Positions 42,681 through 53,536 of a stretch of DNA of 64,000 bases are shown here, in pieces. A program made the translations under genes and the position numbers. Position 1 is the stretch's first letter. Each line of letters begins with the position of its first letter. The notes beneath the pieces are model-generated. The model did no database searches. It was not told the origin of the DNA and saw only the letters and a program-made list of their open reading frames with translations. This stretch comes from Calonectria ilicicola (Eukaryota; Ascomycota; Sordariomycetes; Hypocreales; Nectriaceae), in assembly GCA_020809705.1 (NCBI GenBank), contig CP085828.1:930001-994000 (forward strand). Direction: 5' to 3'.

Positions 42681-44519
42681 ATGTACCATCTCACCCTTCC
42701 CACCGCCCGAGACAAGTTCGGAAACGATGCTAGGGAAACTGTACGCTCTTCCCTGCCAAGCCGAGTCCATGTGGACTCAAGGCACAAACTGACCTTTCTT
42801 GTTTTTCAGATCAATTCAGGTCAACGGTGCCCGCTGTGGTGTTGAGGCTCTCCTCCTAGGCGTCATCACGTCCATTGGGGGTTTCCTGTTCGGCTATGAC
42901 ACTGGCCAAATCTCAGGCATCCTTCTCTTTGACGACTTTATCCAGCGGTTTGCACAAACCCAGCCTGATGGCTCCAAGAGTTGGCAGCCCATCATCAAAT
43001 CTCTTGTTGTCTCCCTAATCAGCATCGGTTGCCTCTTTGGCTCCTTGTTTGGTGCCTAGTATGTTTCCCTTCTCAGCGCAGATGACAACTGTAGACAGAG
43101 ATTTCTAACACTTTGCAGTACGGCTGACTGGTGGGGTCGGCGCAAGAGCTTGGTCTTTGGCCTCCTCATCTTCATCATTGGCAATGTCATCCAGATGACG
43201 GCAACCAGCTCTTGGGAGCATATGATGATGGGTCGCTTTGTTGCTGGTCTCGGTGTCGGCAACCTTTCGGTCGGCGTCCCAATGTTCCAATCTGAGTGCT
43301 CGCCTCGCGAAATCCGAGGTGGTGTCGTCGCATCCTACCAACTCATGATTACAATTGGCATTCTTGTGTCCAACATTGTCAATTATGCTGCGCGAGGAAT
43401 TGAGCATTCCAGTACTTCATGGCGTATCGTGATAGGCCTCGGCATTGCATTCTCTCTCCCACTTGGACTGGGTCTCGTATTTGTGCCCGAGTCACCTCGA
43501 TGGCTGGCCAGCAGAGGTGATTGGGAGGGAGCCCGCACTTCTTTTGCTCGACTCCGTGGACTGAAGCACGACCCGCACCACATGTTGATCGAAGATGATA
43601 TTCATGAAATGAAGGACATTCTCGAAAATGAGACTCGCACCGGTCAAGGCAGTTGGTTAGAGTGCTTCACCCCTCACACCAGTATTCCCAAACTAGTTTA
43701 CCGCACGTTCCTGGGTATTGGTATTCAATTTCTGCAGCAGTGGACAGGCGTAAACTACTTCTTTTACTATGGAGCCACCATCTTCAAGTCTGCGGGCATC
43801 AAAGATCCGATCATGACACAATTAATCATGGGTGCCGTCAATGTTGTCATGACCTTCTACGGCTTGTATGTTGTGGAAAAGTTTGGTCGCCGGCTGCCTC
43901 TCTTTCTTGGCGCACTTTGGCAAGCCCTGTGGCTCCTCATTTTCGCATCGGTCGGAACTTCTCTCGACCCTAAAAGCAATGCCAGCATTGGTATCGTTAT
44001 GATCGTTGCAGCATGCATGTTTATTGCCTCGTTTGCTGGGACATGGGGGCCGATTTGTTGGGTCGTCATTGGCGAAACGTTCCCCCTCCGCACAAGGGCC
44101 AAGCAAGCATCTCTTGCAACCGCCAGCAATTGGCTTGGAAATTGTAAGTGATTTGACCTTCATTTAATACTAACTTGTTTGCTTATATCCTATTAGTCAT
44201 GATTGGTTTCCTCACCCCACTCGCTGATGACGGAATTTCGTACGCGTACGGCTTCGTCTTTGTCGGCACCAACATTGCTGCTGCTGCGTTGGTCTGGTTC
44301 TTCCTCTATGAGTCTCGCACTCTCAGTTTGGAGCATGTCGACCTCATGTACAGCCAAGAGCACCTCAAGGCATGGACCAGTGCCCAGTGGACTCCTCCTG
44401 GCTACGTTACCAGAATGCAAAAGGATCTTGGTCACTCTGGACCTGGTATGGATCATATGTGTGAGGACAAGAGGAATAGTGACACTTCAGCTATGGATTC
44501 CTTCCACGAGTCTGTCTAA
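42681..44519 (+). CDS. MFS sugar transporter, glucose transporter/sensor group
   Basis: Exons 42681-42740, 42820-43058, 43119-44143 and 44197-44519 (introns 79, 60 and 53 nt), 548 aa. Twelve membrane helices are expected, and family motifs are clear: GGFLFGYDTGQISG in TM1, DWWGRRKS in loop 2-3, RFVAGLGVGNLSVGVPMFQSE, PESPRWL after TM6, QQWTGVNYFFYYG in TM7, and YESRTLSLE in place of PETKGLSLE after TM12. The closest remembered relatives are fungal high-affinity glucose transporters and Rco-3/Rgt2-like sensors. The hydrophilic C-tail is about 70 residues, much shorter than in yeast Snf3/Rgt2. The first exon is the least certain part; an alternative acceptor lies at 42808-42809. Confidence 0.9.
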
Positions 44520-44935
44520 GGATTCTTACGCGACGAGGAACGTGCATATGTGTACAGATTATGTGTATGACGGTATTGTTAATTGTAGTCTTATTCAGTA
44601 TGCCTAGACTGGCATTGGCATAGTTACTTCTCAGGCGAGAAAACTTCCCAAAGGGTGCAGTTTCTCAATCAGAATGCTTAAATTATTTATATTAGTGGTC
44701 AATGGAATTCATTCCCACGCAACTTCCTTTATTATGCCTGCCTGTTGTGATACCGGGTAAGTCGCTGGACCCGCAGCTGCGCCACTTTGGAGGTGCACTA
44801 ATTCAAGTCTAACCACCAAATGGGACTTAACATGGAGCGGTCGTGCTTACGGGGAATTAACTCCTTCAATCATTACTTTTCGACACCTCATTCAGTGAAC
44901 CTGATAAAAAGTTTTAAACATATCCGACCAGCGCC
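44520..44935. other. Intergenic region
   Basis: 3' flank of the sugar transporter and promoter of the archaemetzincin gene. No feature recognised. Confidence 0.5.
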
Positions 44936-46309
44936 ATGAAGAAGTGCGTCCACAGCAGCGTCTACACCGAGTGTAGCCCTGCAGCGGCTGCAGCAGGATT
45001 CACTCGAACGCCAGTGGACAAGTGTCTGGCGGCAACAACAGCCTCTGGACGACTCACAAAAGAGAAACTGGCAACTCACAAACTGGCTATGACCGATGGC
45101 TTTAGTTTTCCAGGTCCCTTAGTTCTCCCCGACGATGACCTGGCGCTGGATCCCAAGTATCCTCCCCAGAGCTTAAAGTCTTGGCTCTCATACAATAAAA
45201 AGATGCCCATTACAGACGAGAGAAGGGCAATCTACGTCGTTGAACCCCCGCAACTCACAAATGACGTGAAGGCTCTTATGAGGGGCTGGGAGAAGCCACG
45301 GGTGCCTAAAGACTTTGCAGTCGCTGGTCTTCCAGAAGGGATTGCTCCGCCAACAACCGGCGATGTGTGCAATTACCTGCGTGCATTCTACCACGGAATG
45401 GACATCAGGATACACGATGGGAAGTTCCAATGGCAGTCTTGGGACTCGGAAACTTCAACAAAGGGACAGAAATATATCGGTTTAGCAACGCCAGAGCCTG
45501 CAGAGGAGCTCATCGGGGTTAGGTACCGTCAGTCTCCCGACGGGATGGCGAGGATGCAGGTCAATTTGAACGACGTCTTGGATGCCTTGATAGACCGCGT
45601 TCCGCCCGATGCATACGCTATTGTCATGCTGACTGACTATGACCTTTACGAGGACGACGAAGATGACTTTTGCTGCGGAAGGGCATACGGGGAGAGCCGC
45701 ATAGCCGTCGTTTCGTCGTTCCGATACAGCCCGTCGCTAGACTTGTACTCAGACATTGATCTGGAGCACATGTGGCCAGCCTCACACTGCAAATCCTACG
45801 TTGACGCACTGTGTGCTGCCTGGGACGAGACACCGCAGCCCAAGCGGGCCAAGACTTCAAACGCGGTACGGCCTCCTGCAGATTCGCCCCTAGGGGCCGC
45901 CATGGAAGCCTGCAAGACGGTGCCCCGACCCAAGACCAGAGATGAACTTGCGGGAATGTGGCTCTCGCGCGTTGCTCGCACCACGTCGCACGAGCTGGGC
46001 CACTGCCTGGGAATGGACCACTGCGTCTACTACGCCTGCGTCATGCAGGGAACCGCAGGCCTGGCCGAAGACGTGCGGCAGCCGCCGTATCTCTGTCCCG
46101 TGTGCCTGAGCAAACTGTCTCGGGGCCTCTATGCCTCTTCTGCCGGACCGGGCACTGTGGTGGAGCGACAGCGCGGCTACATCAAACTCCGCTATGAGGC
46201 GTTGGCCAGATTCTGCGAGGACTGGAAACACGTGTCAATGTTTGCGGGCTACCAAGCGTGGATAGAAAAGCGTTTGCAAGAAAACGAGAACCACGAAGCG
46301 CAGGAATGA
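44936..46309 (+). CDS. Archaemetzincin-like zinc metalloprotease (AMZ family)
   Basis: Intronless, 457 aa. The active site is HELGHCLGMDHCVYYACVMQ: the three zinc-binding histidines His352, His356 and His362 with catalytic Glu353, then the family-specific Cys363, Cys368 and Met370 (metzincin Met-turn). PYLCPVC follows and completes the second, structural zinc site of archaemetzincins (pattern HExxHxxGxxHCx4CxM..CxxC). The N-terminal half has RAFYHGMDIRIHDG and AIVMLTDYDLYEDDEDDFCCGRAYGESRIAVVSSFRY, also found in human AMZ1/2. The protein is cytosolic or nuclear, since no signal peptide is seen. It is predicted to be an active aminopeptidase-like enzyme. A Pro/Lys-rich insertion at 300-330 lies in the middle. 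Confidence 0.93.
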   Translation: MKKCVHSSVYTECSPAAAAAGFTRTPVDKCLAATTASGRLTKEKLATHKLAMTDGFSFPGPLVLPDDDLALDPKYPPQSLKSWLSYNKKMPITDERRAIYVVEPPQLTNDVKALMRGWEKPRVPKDFAVAGLPEGIAPPTTGDVCNYLRAFYHGMDIRIHDGKFQWQSWDSETSTKGQKYIGLATPEPAEELIGVRYRQSPDGMARMQVNLNDVLDALIDRVPPDAYAIVMLTDYDLYEDDEDDFCCGRAYGESRIAVVSSFRYSPSLDLYSDIDLEHMWPASHCKSYVDALCAAWDETPQPKRAKTSNAVRPPADSPLGAAMEACKTVPRPKTRDELAGMWLSRVARTTSHELGHCLGMDHCVYYACVMQGTAGLAEDVRQPPYLCPVCLSKLSRGLYASSAGPGTVVERQRGYIKLRYEALARFCEDWKHVSMFAGYQAWIEKRLQENENHEAQE

Positions 46310-47057
46310 GCGAGAAAATAATGGGATTGGTAAACTGGGAGGGTGGTATAGACGGTTGTCGCTTGTATCCAAACACCATGCAAGCGCCTCTCTACAGTGA
46401 TTGCTTCACGCTGTTTGTTCATAGGCATAAAACTTGCGAAAGAAAAGAAAATTTTGCCTGCCCTTCTCCTCACTTCTAGATAGTATAATGACCTCGGAGA
46501 TTCATCTTCCAGGCCGTCAAGAACAAACACTGCTCACTCTTTTGTTTGATCGCTCTGTACAGGCTGTTTGTGAAGCTCAATAAGAACATGCCATGGAGCA
46601 CTGCGCCGATGCGACCTTTCCGACCCAGCTTCCATTTCATTCCGAGATTTTCTATAATGCAAGCACTGTGAAGCAATTTTGGGAGCGCGTCTTGAGAGAG
46701 ATAGCACTTCCAGATAGCCATGAGCAGGTTTAGTAACGAATGAATGATACCGCGAGGGAAGGCTGTAGGCTTTCAACAACACAATTTCAGTAAGATACCG
46801 AATAGTTATTAAATATGATTATCAAGTAGTGTATACAATTTTTTTGTCCTTATTTCCTTTCAGAGTTGGGTATTCTTGTTCATCCGTAAGGAGCGCGCAG
46901 TTCACATCTCGTCGAAACCTGTACACCCAACATAACCTTGTCCTGGACATCAGTGTTCCAAATGACATCGAATCTCAGAATCACCCCCACCACCCCTACA
47001 ACAAAATTTCAAAGCTTCATCATCAAGCAGCCTCAGAGTGACTCTATTTGTTAAATC
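46310..47057. other. Intergenic region
   Basis: Convergent 3' flanks; minus-strand open frames near 46480-46780 have no domain or splice context. Confidence 0.45.
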
Positions 47058-48038
47058 TCACATGACTGGAGCCCGAGCTTGGGAGTCTCCATTCGGGCTT
47101 TTACTGGTGGGACGTAATTGCAGATAGATGACGTACGAAAACAAAGAGGACATCGCGAAGAAAATTCTAGTTTTCTCAAAGTCAGCATTGAACACCTGAC
47201 TCTTTTTCTCCAAAGATAAGTAATGCTCGAGTGAAGCAGAGCATGGGAGGCGCGGTGTCTCACTTACGCCAATGTGATATCTAAATGCTGCGTGACCTCG
47301 TAAAGATGAAGCCTCTGCTCCAAAGCCTCGCGTTTATAGACATTGAAGTTAGAGCAAGAAACCAGCTGGTTTCCAGCAGGCTGCGAACAGTCACAGCACA
47401 TCCCAGCGAACCTCCAGAACATGTCCTTTGGTGTTGCGGCCTGGCAAATGTCTGTGCATCTGTACCACGAAAGTGCGGATGCGACGATCCAAGCAATCAT
47501 TCCAAGGATATGCACGGCTAAACGCATTTTTACCCAGAAAAATTCATCGCCTGCTCGAAAAAGCGCACGCTCTCGGATTATTATCCAAAGCGCAAATGCT
47601 GACAGTGTAAACGCTGCCTAGACACCGCCGCCAAGGTCAGCAAACAGTGGCAGCTCGCAATAATGGCCAAGGCTTTTGTGTCAATCTTACCAGAAACACA
47701 TTGTAAATTAGTTTCCCCGGCGGTCCTTTCCAATGCAGGTCGGAAATCATGCCGTTTATTGCGCAACAAGTCACCACGAGAGTGGCAAACGACAAGGCGC
47801 ACTGGAGGATTTGGAAAACGCACAACAAAGCTCTTACTGGATGCTCTCTCGCAAAAATTTTTATGTCTTCCCAGGCCTTCTTGAAATCGTAATTATTGTA
47901 ATCGTACCTGTTGCCCACCTGCACCTGCGACTCACCCTTGACGGACAACCGGTCAACTCGGTTGCTGGAACCCGCGGCATTGTTGTGCTCGGTGGCATCA
48001 CGTGGCTCTACTACATGAGCCATTATGGGGATTAACAA
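47058..48038 (-). CDS. Four-helix (MARVEL/tetraspan-like) membrane protein
   Basis: Exons 48038-47691, 47617-47268 and 47199-47058 (introns 73 and 68 nt), 279 aa. A start at 48020 (MAHVVEP) is possible. About 70 polar residues precede TM1 (ALLCVFQILQCALSFATLVVTCCAI); TM2 is FTLSAFALWIIIRERAL, and TM3 is LAVHILGMIAWIVASALSWYRC. A Cys-rich loop (RCTDIC, MCCDC, SCSNFNVY) follows. The third exon adds KTRIFFAMSSLFSYVIYLQL as a fourth helix. If the second intron were not spliced, the protein would stop at 233 aa with three helices; the strong donor gtaagt and the hydrophobic exon favour splicing. The acceptor (aaagag) is weak. Four helices with conserved loop cysteines resemble fungal MARVEL-type proteins. 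Function unknown. Confidence 0.7.
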
Positions 48039-49972
48039 GAGGTATGTTATTGAGAAAAAATGGTGGTCGGCAATTGGGACTACAAGCAGCGGGATCTTTA
48101 AGTCGGTTGACTGTCTACATCAAAGGAATGCCAAGACTTATTTATACTAATCCAACAGGACGCCTTCCAATTTTTCCAAAAGCAAAACCATCTCAAACAT
48201 GCCGCAATACCGAGACATCTTGAACTGATACAATGAGAGGCCGCGTATCTCGATGATTGATTTGTCAAAAACCCCAACTGAACATCAGACGTTGACAGCG
48301 ACGCTAAAATCAGCCACTGGGTGTTTCGGTTGGACACGCCCAACTCGTGACTGGCTGCCTAACTGTTTTCTCAGCTCAGACACCGTTGCGACACGGCAAA
48401 GGAACGTACTTGATTGGAATTCATGTTTTTAGTCGATCCCGCTTGCGTCATCAAACCAATACACCAGTCTCAAAACGTCCATCGGGGTGATCGGCAACCT
48501 GTTTTTACCCCCCCTCCACCAAGTCTCCTTCCACATTCACGGTGAGAATACGAGATATTTTGAAAGCATAATTCTATTAGCCAATAGCCGAAGCGCGATG
48601 CCGTAGGGGAGAGTTGTCATTTGCGCCAAAATGTGATCGATCTAGTTCAACGGTGAGGTGCCGCCACCGTGGTGTTTCAGCTGGGTGGGCTACTTTGGTA
48701 TCGTTCTTTAAGATATGACTAACTGAAATGATAACAGATTTGAGATGAGAAAGGCAATTAATAATGTCATCTTTCTAGATGGGAGAGGCCTTATCAATGA
48801 CCTCCGGATGATGGACGTACTTTTCATATTTCTTTTTCAACGACACCCGCTGCCTAGAAGTTCTGACCACATGGCCTGAAATGGTATGGTCATGTGTCAA
48901 TTTTAGCGCAGATCTTGGGATGGCTCGCTCTCTTTACGCATTCACATAGGTCTCCTGCAACCCCAGCATTCACCAACCGTCCAATACCACATTCTGTTCC
49001 ACACTTGTCACTCACATACTGGGTATTTGAAAGCGAGAAGTTATTTTAAATTTAATTAAAATCTTGTGAATTTAATACATCCAAAATAATTATCTCAGTG
49101 AAGATGAAGAACTCATTCTCTAGAGATTTAAACAAGGGCGGATGTTCAAAGTGTCTCTCACTAGAATAGCATACGCATTCATTTTGTAAATGGCCTCTAA
49201 TATCTTTAACAAGTATAAATTATCTTTCTCGATTCAATTAATTAATTATCGCATATTTCGTGTCATAGTGATGCGGAGAAACCAATGTATAGGTGCATTC
49301 CCTCTCAAAAAAAAAAAAAAGGTATGCTACGATGAGAAGTCCATTTCAGCCCCAATGCTTTAGACCCTGGTCGAGGGCACAAAAAAAGCAGAGTTGCTAA
49401 TGCAGTGCTTCAATTCACCACGTGCCGATTATGGAAAAACTGGGGAATGTTGGATTTGGTCGATAGCCTACTATATTGATAGGAAACAAATGTTGAACCG
49501 ATCTTGATCATGTGTAAAATGGGTCAGCCGCCCAGGCCATGGCCTTTCGCTTCCTGTCCGGCTTGGCAGCGTCCGCCCCCGACATTCACTCGCGCTCGGC
49601 TTCCGGATTAGCGCTCTTTACTCAATCTTGAGTGGCGTGTCGTACAGTTGTATAAAAACACACAAATCGCATCCCTTATAACCTCCAGCCACCCTCCAGT
49701 TGTAATTCCCGGACCCATATCTAGCCTCCGAACCGCCTGCGCCGTCAATCGCCTGCCGTATCAGGACCGACTAAGCGGGCCCAGCCGCCTTTTGCTGCCA
49801 TGTCTCGGACATCCGCGACGCAGAAGCGCTTCTATCGCCATTCCCCGCCTTTTTGACGAATCCTCCCTTCTCTTTATCTTCCCCAAATAATTTGGCAGCC
49901 AGAAACTCCTTCTTGGGCGGTTTTTTATTTTTTTGGTCCAAAGTCTAGTTCGCCCTCAGAGACTTGAGGACC
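48039..49972. other. 1.9-kb intergenic region
   Basis: Between two divergent genes. It is AT-rich at 49020-49320 with a 13-A run at about 49307. No open frame with a domain. The right end is the pyrimidine-rich promoter of the carboxypeptidase gene. Confidence 0.5.
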
Positions 49973-51822
49973 ATGGCGCTAAAACACCTCTCATTGCTCG
50001 CCAGCGTTGGCGTGGCCTCGGCTTTCGTGTCAGCACCCATCAGCGACCTTCAGAAGCCGCTATTGGCACACGACAGCTCCGCCGACTTCGCCTGCGACCT
50101 GCCTCCGATTCTGGTGCCGACCGGTGATGGGCTACCCTCCGCCGACAGCCTCTTCTCATCCCACGAGGCTCTTCTCAAGCAGGTAGAACGTCACCAGGCT
50201 ATTGTGCGAGTCCCAACCGTCACATATGACGATTTGGGCGATGTCGATGTGGACAAGCGTTGGGCGCCCTTTTATACGCTACATAAAACGCTTGCACAGC
50301 TGTATCCCACCATGTAAGTCCCGCCAAGCCATACGCTTGAGCGGAAGCATCCTGACACATCCATTCAGTTACAAGCGCGCAAAAGTTGACAAGGTCAACA
50401 CATTTGGCCTCGTCTACACAATTGCTGGGTCAGATGCATCGCTCAAGCCACTTCTTCTGGCCGCACACCAGGATGTCGTCCCCGTGGCTGACGAGTCCAC
50501 ATGGACTTACCCACCATTTGACGCCTACTTTGACGGCGAGTGGCTCTGGGGCCGAGGTGCTTCTGACGACAAAAACAGCTTGACGGCGCTTCTGTCAGCC
50601 CTGGAGACGCTCCTCTCTCAGCCCGGCTGGGCTCCCACCCGCACCATCGTTGTGGCCCTGGGCTTCGATGAAGAGTGCGGCGGTCCCCGCGGTGCCGGAA
50701 AGATTAGTGGGTTCCTGGAGCAGCAGTACGGCCCCGATGGCATCCTGGCCGTTTTCGATGAGGGTGGCATGGGCATGCAGCGTCTGGGTGACACCTTGTA
50801 CGTGCTACCCAGCGTCATCGAGAAGGGCAATGTCGAGATCTTTGGCGAGCTCCACGCCGCTGGTGGTCACGCTTCAGTTCCCCTCCCACACACAGGTATC
50901 GGCATCACTGCAGAGCTCATTACTGCCCTCGAGTCCAGGCCCTACAAGCCACAGGTGGTCAAGGGCAGCCCCGTGTACAACCACCTCGTGTGCGTCGCCA
51001 AGCACTCCCCCGAGGAAGCGCCTGGGCTCGTCAAGGTGCTGGCCAAGGATGATCTCGAGCTGTTGACGGAATGGTTCATCACAACTCAGGAGAGGTCCCG
51101 CTACCTAATTACCACTTCGCAGGCCATCGACCTGATCTCGGGCGGCCAGAAGATCAACGCGATGCCCGAGGTCATCAACTTTGGTGTTGACTACCGCGTC
51201 GCTCCCCAGGACAGCGTGCCCAAGGTGCAGCACACATTTGTCAGCAACATTGCCGAGGTCGTGGCCAAGTACAACCTCACCGTCAAGGCCTTTGAGGGCG
51301 ACAAGGAATATGAGGAATACGTCTCCCAGCTCGCATCACAAGGTGCCGTCGTCGCCGATCAGGTGGAGACCATCGAGGCCGTCGACTACAAGGGCGTTCT
51401 GATCCTGACAGTCCCCGCAAGCTCCCACGTCACCCCCGTGTCCCCGACCACCGGCCCGGTGTGGGACGTCTTCTCCGGCACACTCCAGCATGCCTTTGCC
51501 CTCGATGGCGTAAAAGTGGTGCCGGCGGGAGAAATCATGACTGGTAACACCGACACCAGGCACTACCAGAGTAAGTCTTGTCTTTTATGCCGCTATAACC
51601 ACACAGCGCCTTTTTTTTATATTCCTTGCGAACTTCAAAACATCTGCTAACGTGATCGTCCGCGTAGACCTGTCTAAGCACATTTACCGATTCACGCCAA
51701 CCTGGGAGCGTGGCAACGAAAACATTCACACCGTTGACGAGCGGGTCAGGATGACGACTCACGTCGATGCCGTCAAGTTTTACTACAATCTGATCCGCAA
51801 TTTCGACGCCTCCAAGGCTTAA
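49973..51822 (+). CDS. M20 family carboxypeptidase, CPS1-like
   Basis: Exons 49973-50313, 50369-51570 and 51668-51822 (introns 55 and 97 nt), 565 aa. An N-terminal hydrophobic segment (LLASVGVASAFVSA) is a signal or membrane anchor. The M20 zinc-peptidase residues are visible: His147 and catalytic Asp149 in AAHQDVVPV, the bridging Asp in WGRGASDDKNS, Glu215 (general base) and Glu216 in GFDEECGG, the Asp in VFDEGG, and the last His in TGNTDTRHY, just before the final splice. Yeast carboxypeptidase S (Cps1) is the best-known relative, a vacuolar enzyme that frees C-terminal amino acids from peptides. The first 40 residues, rich in hydrophobic and acidic residues, agree with a secretory or vacuolar route. 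An upstream in-frame ATG at 49964 is possible. Confidence 0.92.
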
Positions 51823-53536
51823 GCAAAGGAGGAAATTAGCGAAAATGGGTTGATTCTAACAATTCGATCGGATAGATAAGGCCGTGCCTTCTAGAGCGAT
51901 TACCCTACCTCTTGACTTGCGGTTTCTACACATTTCGTAGTCGGTGGCTCAGCCATCTATTATATCTACCCATAGACGAATGTTATATGTCAAGAACCCA
52001 AAGGTGTGACGCAGTTCTGAACTGTCTCTGGAGATTCATAACAATTGAGCTCATATCATCAAGCTGTCAGTGTGCAAGTTTTTAAAACGTAGACCGACTG
52101 AGCTCTGTAATATCCAAGTTGAAGAGGTCACGGGAGGGCAGCCTTTCAAGAGGTGCATTCCAGATTTCTTTTGGGGTTTTTTTTATTCTTTCCTACGCAC
52201 AAGTCCAGCTATCGAACAAGGTCAAGCTCAAATGAATTGAAGTAGCTTTCCGACGGTTCAGCCATCCTTGGGGCATTCTTTCACGCGAAGAACTTGCTAG
52301 CACGGGAGGTGCCTGTGCATTGCTTTTGTCTGGTGGGGTACAATAGGTTCAAGCCAATGCACTAGTTACAAACTAACGGAAAATCAGCTGCGTCAAAAGA
52401 TGATCCTTTTCAATGATTCAGACATGAACTATTGTTCCGATGTCGTTACAGCACGATTCCAATGGAGAAGAACCCAAATAGCACCGCGTTTTTGTGATCC
52501 AGTGTTTTTCTTAATTCATGCATCGCTTTGCAGAGTAGTAATTATGGCCAAGCCATGGAGCAATTGAGCGACGGGAGGCAATGCAGGCTTGGCAGCCACA
52601 GAACTGGTGCTGTCTGATGTCGGGCGCGGCACTATCAGTTCTCCCCCCCACGTGGTCAGAGATTGTCCAAAAGCGAAGCGACTGAACGCTGTTTGGTCAG
52701 ACACATGCGACACGGGATTGCGGGTGTGCGTTTGCGAATCAAAAAGTGCGTCGAGAGCGCAGGCCGACAAATGCCAAGCATGGACGGCAGAGTGTTATCT
52801 CCCACAAAGTCGCAAGCTGAGGTCTCTTGGCCACTACGTGGTGGATCAGCTACGGGCTTTATGACCAATGAAGGAAAGCTTCCGTTGCGGCATGGCTGCG
52901 TGAGACAACGCCAATGGCCTCAAAAAGGTTTGGAGGGATAGATGCCGTCTCGGTCATCATCCCAGTGGCTTGCTGAAATACGTGAGGGGGCCAGTCTAGG
53001 CTCAGAAAATGGATCGGCTTCTTCCAGCCTTCCTGGGAGCCATTGGGCATCCCTCTGTAGTCGCGGGGCCGGGGAAGCAGCCTCAATACACTAGTCCGTT
53101 CGAGACACTAGTCATCCCCAGGATTGATCAGTTCCGTCTCCCAAGCTTACCTGGCTGAATAGGTGGCTTGTCAAACTGGTCTGGGCATCTCATTCCAGGG
53201 TCCGTAGCCGCCAGCGCCTATGACCGCCACGTCAATGCCGTTGGCAAACAAATATGTGCAGTTTCATAGGCCCAAGTGCTGCGGTCACACCCGATTGTCT
53301 CACACATGGTTACTCTAGTTGTGCACACTTGCAGTAGGCTCTACGCAAAAGAGCAATATTGAAGCGGGGTGGCACTCGTCCCGTTCGAGCCCTCGCTGCC
53401 ATAAAAAGGCAGCCAAGAACCTGTCCCGCCCTTAATCCCGCCCTTTGTCCCATCCTGGATTCTGCCCTAGGTCAGCGAATTTCAGACCGGGTATTTTCTG
53501 TACTTGGATACTCAGAGCCTTGCTCTCGTCGCCAAA
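51823..53536. other. 1.7-kb intergenic region, no gene seen
   Basis: Short open frames around 52500-53100 on both strands lack domains and have no splice-linked continuation. 53300-53536 is presumably the promoter of the DUF2235 gene. Confidence 0.45.
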
